Below, one piece after another: positions 62,214 through 64,000 of a stretch of DNA of 64,000 bases. A model generated the notes under the pieces. The model did not search any database and was not told where the DNA came from. It saw only the letters and a program-made list of their open reading frames with translations. Position 1 is the first letter of the stretch; each line of letters starts with the position of its first letter. The DNA is taken from positions 3,968,001-4,032,000 of the forward strand of contig NZ_DAJPEN010000001.1 in assembly GCF_025993685.1 (NCBI RefSeq), given 5' to 3'. The translations under genes and the position numbers were made by a program. Source of the DNA: Bacteroides mediterraneensis (lineage in GTDB: Bacteria; Bacteroidota; Bacteroidia; Bacteroidales; Bacteroidaceae).

Positions 62214-64000
62214 ATGAAGAATAAGGTATTTTGGATGGTGTTATTAGGGCTGTTTTCTTGTATGTCGATGCATGCCCAAGTCTCTTTCGGAGAGGCAAAA
62301 AAATTTAACGATGGCTGGTTGTTCAGCCTTTCGGATGATAGCCTGAGTGCATCTGTTTCGTATGATGACAGTAAATGGCGGAAGCTGGACTTGCCACACG
62401 ATTGGTCTATCGAGGGACAGTTGTCGCCTTCACTGGCAAGCTGTACGGGCTATCTGCCGGGAGGAATAGGTTGGTACCGGAAACATTTTCAGCTGACTGA
62501 TGAGGCCGCACGTCATTATATCTATTTTGAAGGTGTGTATAACCGGAGTGAGGTGTATTTGAACGGACATCTCCTGGGAAAGCGCCCCAACGGATACATT
62601 TCTTTTATGTACGATATGACTCCGTATTTGAAAGAAGGCGACAATGTGCTGGCCGTGCGTGTAGACCATAGCCGGTATGCAGATTCCCGCTGGTACACGG
62701 GCTCGGGTATTTACCGGGATGTGTGGATGGTAGCGGCACCGGAGATTCATTTGGCACAATGGGGATTAGGTTGGCATGCAACTTCGATTACCGACAAGCA
62801 GGCTGTCGTTTCAGTAGAACTGGAAGTAGAAAAGCATGTAAAGGCTGAGGGCCGACTGGAAGTGAAGGCTGCCTTGTATGATGCGGATGGGAAGCTTGTG
62901 GCAGAAAACCGGAAAGATGTGGCTGGAAAGGAGAAAGGACTTTCCAAGCAAACGCTTTCGTTGAAGGTGAAGAAGCCGCACCGCTGGAACCTGGATGATC
63001 CTTATCTTTATACATTGAAGGCTGAGCTGTATTGCGATGGAAAGCGGATAGATGGCGCCTCTAGTTCTGTAGGCTTGCGTACACTTCAGTTTGATGCCAA
63101 CAAGGGATTCGCATTGAACGGACAGTGGATGAAGGTGAAAGGGGTGTGTCTGCATCATGATGCCGGAGTGCTGGGTGCAGTCGTACCGCCGGAGGTTTGG
63201 GAAAGACGTTTGAAGAACTTGAAAGCAATCGGGGCGAATGCCATTCGTATGAGCCACAATCCGCAGGCTCCGGTGCTGTATGATTTATGTGACCGCATGG
63301 GATTTCTGGTCATGGATGAGGCTTCTGATGAATGGGAATTTCCGAAGCGAAAATGGATAAAAGGATGGAATGTGGGAGAACCCAGTTATGACGGTTCTTT
63401 CGACTTCTTTGAAGAATGGATTGAGCGGGATGTGACGGATATGGTACGTCGCGACCGGAATCATCCGTCTGTCTTTTTGTGGAGTATCGGAAATGAGGTG
63501 GATTATCCCAATGACCCTTATTCTCATCCGATATTGGATGGAGCAAAGATTAACCAGCCGATGTTCGGTGGCTATAAACCCGACGCGCCCGACGCCATGC
63601 GGATTGGGGTGATTGCCCAGAAACTGGCGGCTTGTGTGCGGGCCGTAGACACTTCACGTCCGGTTACGGGGGCACTGGCCGGTGTAATCATGTCCAACCA
63701 GACAGCTTACCCGGAAGCGGTAGACGTGGTGGGGTATAATTATACGGAAGACCGTTATGCAGAAGACCACAAAACTTATCCGAAGCGTATCATTTACGGA
63801 AGTGAAACAGGAGTAGGCATTGAGGCCTGGCATGCCGTTCGCGACAATGATTTTATTTTCGGACAGTTCTTGTGGACAGGTACCGATTATCTGGGTGAGG
63901 CCGGAAGATGGCCGTCCCGTGGATTGTATACAGGTTTGCTGGACTTCGGCAGTTTTGCGAAGCCGCGTGGTTATTTCCGGGCTTCGTTGTGGAGCGACAA
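62214..64000 (+). CDS. Glycoside hydrolase family 2, probable beta-galactosidase, 3' end cut by the window
   Basis: Open reading frame from the ATG at 62214 to the end of the window (595 codons so far). Signal peptide (VFWMVLLGLFSCMSMHAQ). The sugar-binding domain (FNDGWLFSLSDDSLSASVSY; LPHDWSIEGQLSP; GGIGWYRKHFQLTD) and Ig-like domain are followed by the GH2 barrel: IRMSHNPQAPVLYDLCDRMG, LVMDEASDEWEF, the acid/base Glu428 in WSIGNEVDYP and the nucleophile Glu531 in IIYGSETGVG. The motif set fits a beta-galactosidase, which in this locus would trim the galacto-oligosaccharides made by the GH30 enzyme. No lipobox, so probably periplasmic. It starts 18 bases after the GH30 stop. Confidence 0.85.
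   Translation, partial: MKNKVFWMVLLGLFSCMSMHAQVSFGEAKKFNDGWLFSLSDDSLSASVSYDDSKWRKLDLPHDWSIEGQLSPSLASCTGYLPGGIGWYRKHFQLTDEAARHYIYFEGVYNRSEVYLNGHLLGKRPNGYISFMYDMTPYLKEGDNVLAVRVDHSRYADSRWYTGSGIYRDVWMVAAPEIHLAQWGLGWHATSITDKQAVVSVELEVEKHVKAEGRLEVKAALYDADGKLVAENRKDVAGKEKGLSKQTLSLKVKKPHRWNLDDPYLYTLKAELYCDGKRIDGASSSVGLRTLQFDANKGFALNGQWMKVKGVCLHHDAGVLGAVVPPEVWERRLKNLKAIGANAIRMSHNPQAPVLYDLCDRMGFLVMDEASDEWEFPKRKWIKGWNVGEPSYDGSFDFFEEWIERDVTDMVRRDRNHPSVFLWSIGNEVDYPNDPYSHPILDGAKINQPMFGGYKPDAPDAMRIGVIAQKLAACVRAVDTSRPVTGALAGVIMSNQTAYPEAVDVVGYNYTEDRYAEDHKTYPKRIIYGSETGVGIEAWHAVRDNDFIFGQFLWTGTDYLGEAGRWPSRGLYTGLLDFGSFAKPRGYFRASLWSD

Noticed and set aside
1..64000. rRNA or tRNA genes
   Set aside because: No tRNA cloverleaf-like or rRNA-like stretch was noticed in the intergenic regions; a scan with a dedicated tool would be needed to exclude small RNAs.

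Overview
The window looks like a chromosomal segment of a gut Bacteroidaceae bacterium (Bacteroides or Phocaeicola). Reasons: a SusC/SusD pair driven by a hybrid two-component system, a FecI/FecR/STN-receptor signalling set, a Bacteroidetes fimbrillin (FimA/Mfa1-type) operon, a fused SecDF, a SdhCAB operon with a single membrane subunit, and promoters of the Bacteroides type (TTTG near -33, TAnnTTTG near -7). I could not run a search, so the genus is an inference. I see no rRNA, tRNA or CRISPR array.

Layout. 1-4869: core genes (5'-cut acetyltransferase-like gene, parE, coaD, a CtpA-type protease), closed by two perfect palindromes. 5132-8628: succinate dehydrogenase/fumarate reductase operon sdhC-A-B. 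8918-10552: membrane-bound TPR/AraC regulator, preceded by a leader that contains an intrinsic terminator. 10899-22399: fimbrial operon (DUF3575, DUF3868/OmpA-like, Mfa1-type fimbrillin, Mfa2-type anchor, then three large surface lipoproteins), followed by a thioredoxin-like lipoprotein (22413-23366). 23407-26999: AAA ATPase, dprA and an acyl-CoA thioesterase (minus strand), tRNA-dihydrouridine synthase. 27083-33681: ECF sigma, FecR anti-sigma, STN/TonB receptor, DUF4249 lipoprotein, an unassigned A+T-rich lipoprotein and a small beta-barrel protein; this is a self-contained surface-signalling and uptake locus. 33904-43802: DUF2851 (minus), dapB, two tandem lepB-like genes, a WbqC-like gene, two rhomboids, an EEP hydrolase and a frameshifted M3 peptidase. 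44008-47007: secDF. 47198-49899: a complete IS66-family insertion with an 8-bp target duplication, sitting in a palindromic repeat cluster. 49949-64000: a polysaccharide utilization locus (hybrid two-component regulator, surface glycan-binding lipoprotein, SusC, SusD, GH30, GH2 running off the end), probably for a beta-1,6-galactan-type glycan.

How the parts work together. The TPR/AraC regulator lies directly upstream of the fimbrial operon and is the natural candidate for its control. The sigma/anti-sigma/STN receptor set would sense a ligand at the outer membrane and drive its own cluster. The hybrid two-component protein is divergent from the SusC/D operon, with a perfect 16-bp inverted repeat between them just upstream of a good promoter match. 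SecDF and LepB serve export of the many surface proteins seen here.

Points that most deserve a second look: the second LepB-like protein lacks both catalytic residues and looks like a pseudo-signal peptidase; the IS66 has an inverted repeat that could silence read-through transcripts; related palindromes recur in separate intergenic regions; the regulator leader looks like an attenuator; a single-base deletion breaks the M3 peptidase; and secDF has a tract with foreign-looking codon use.
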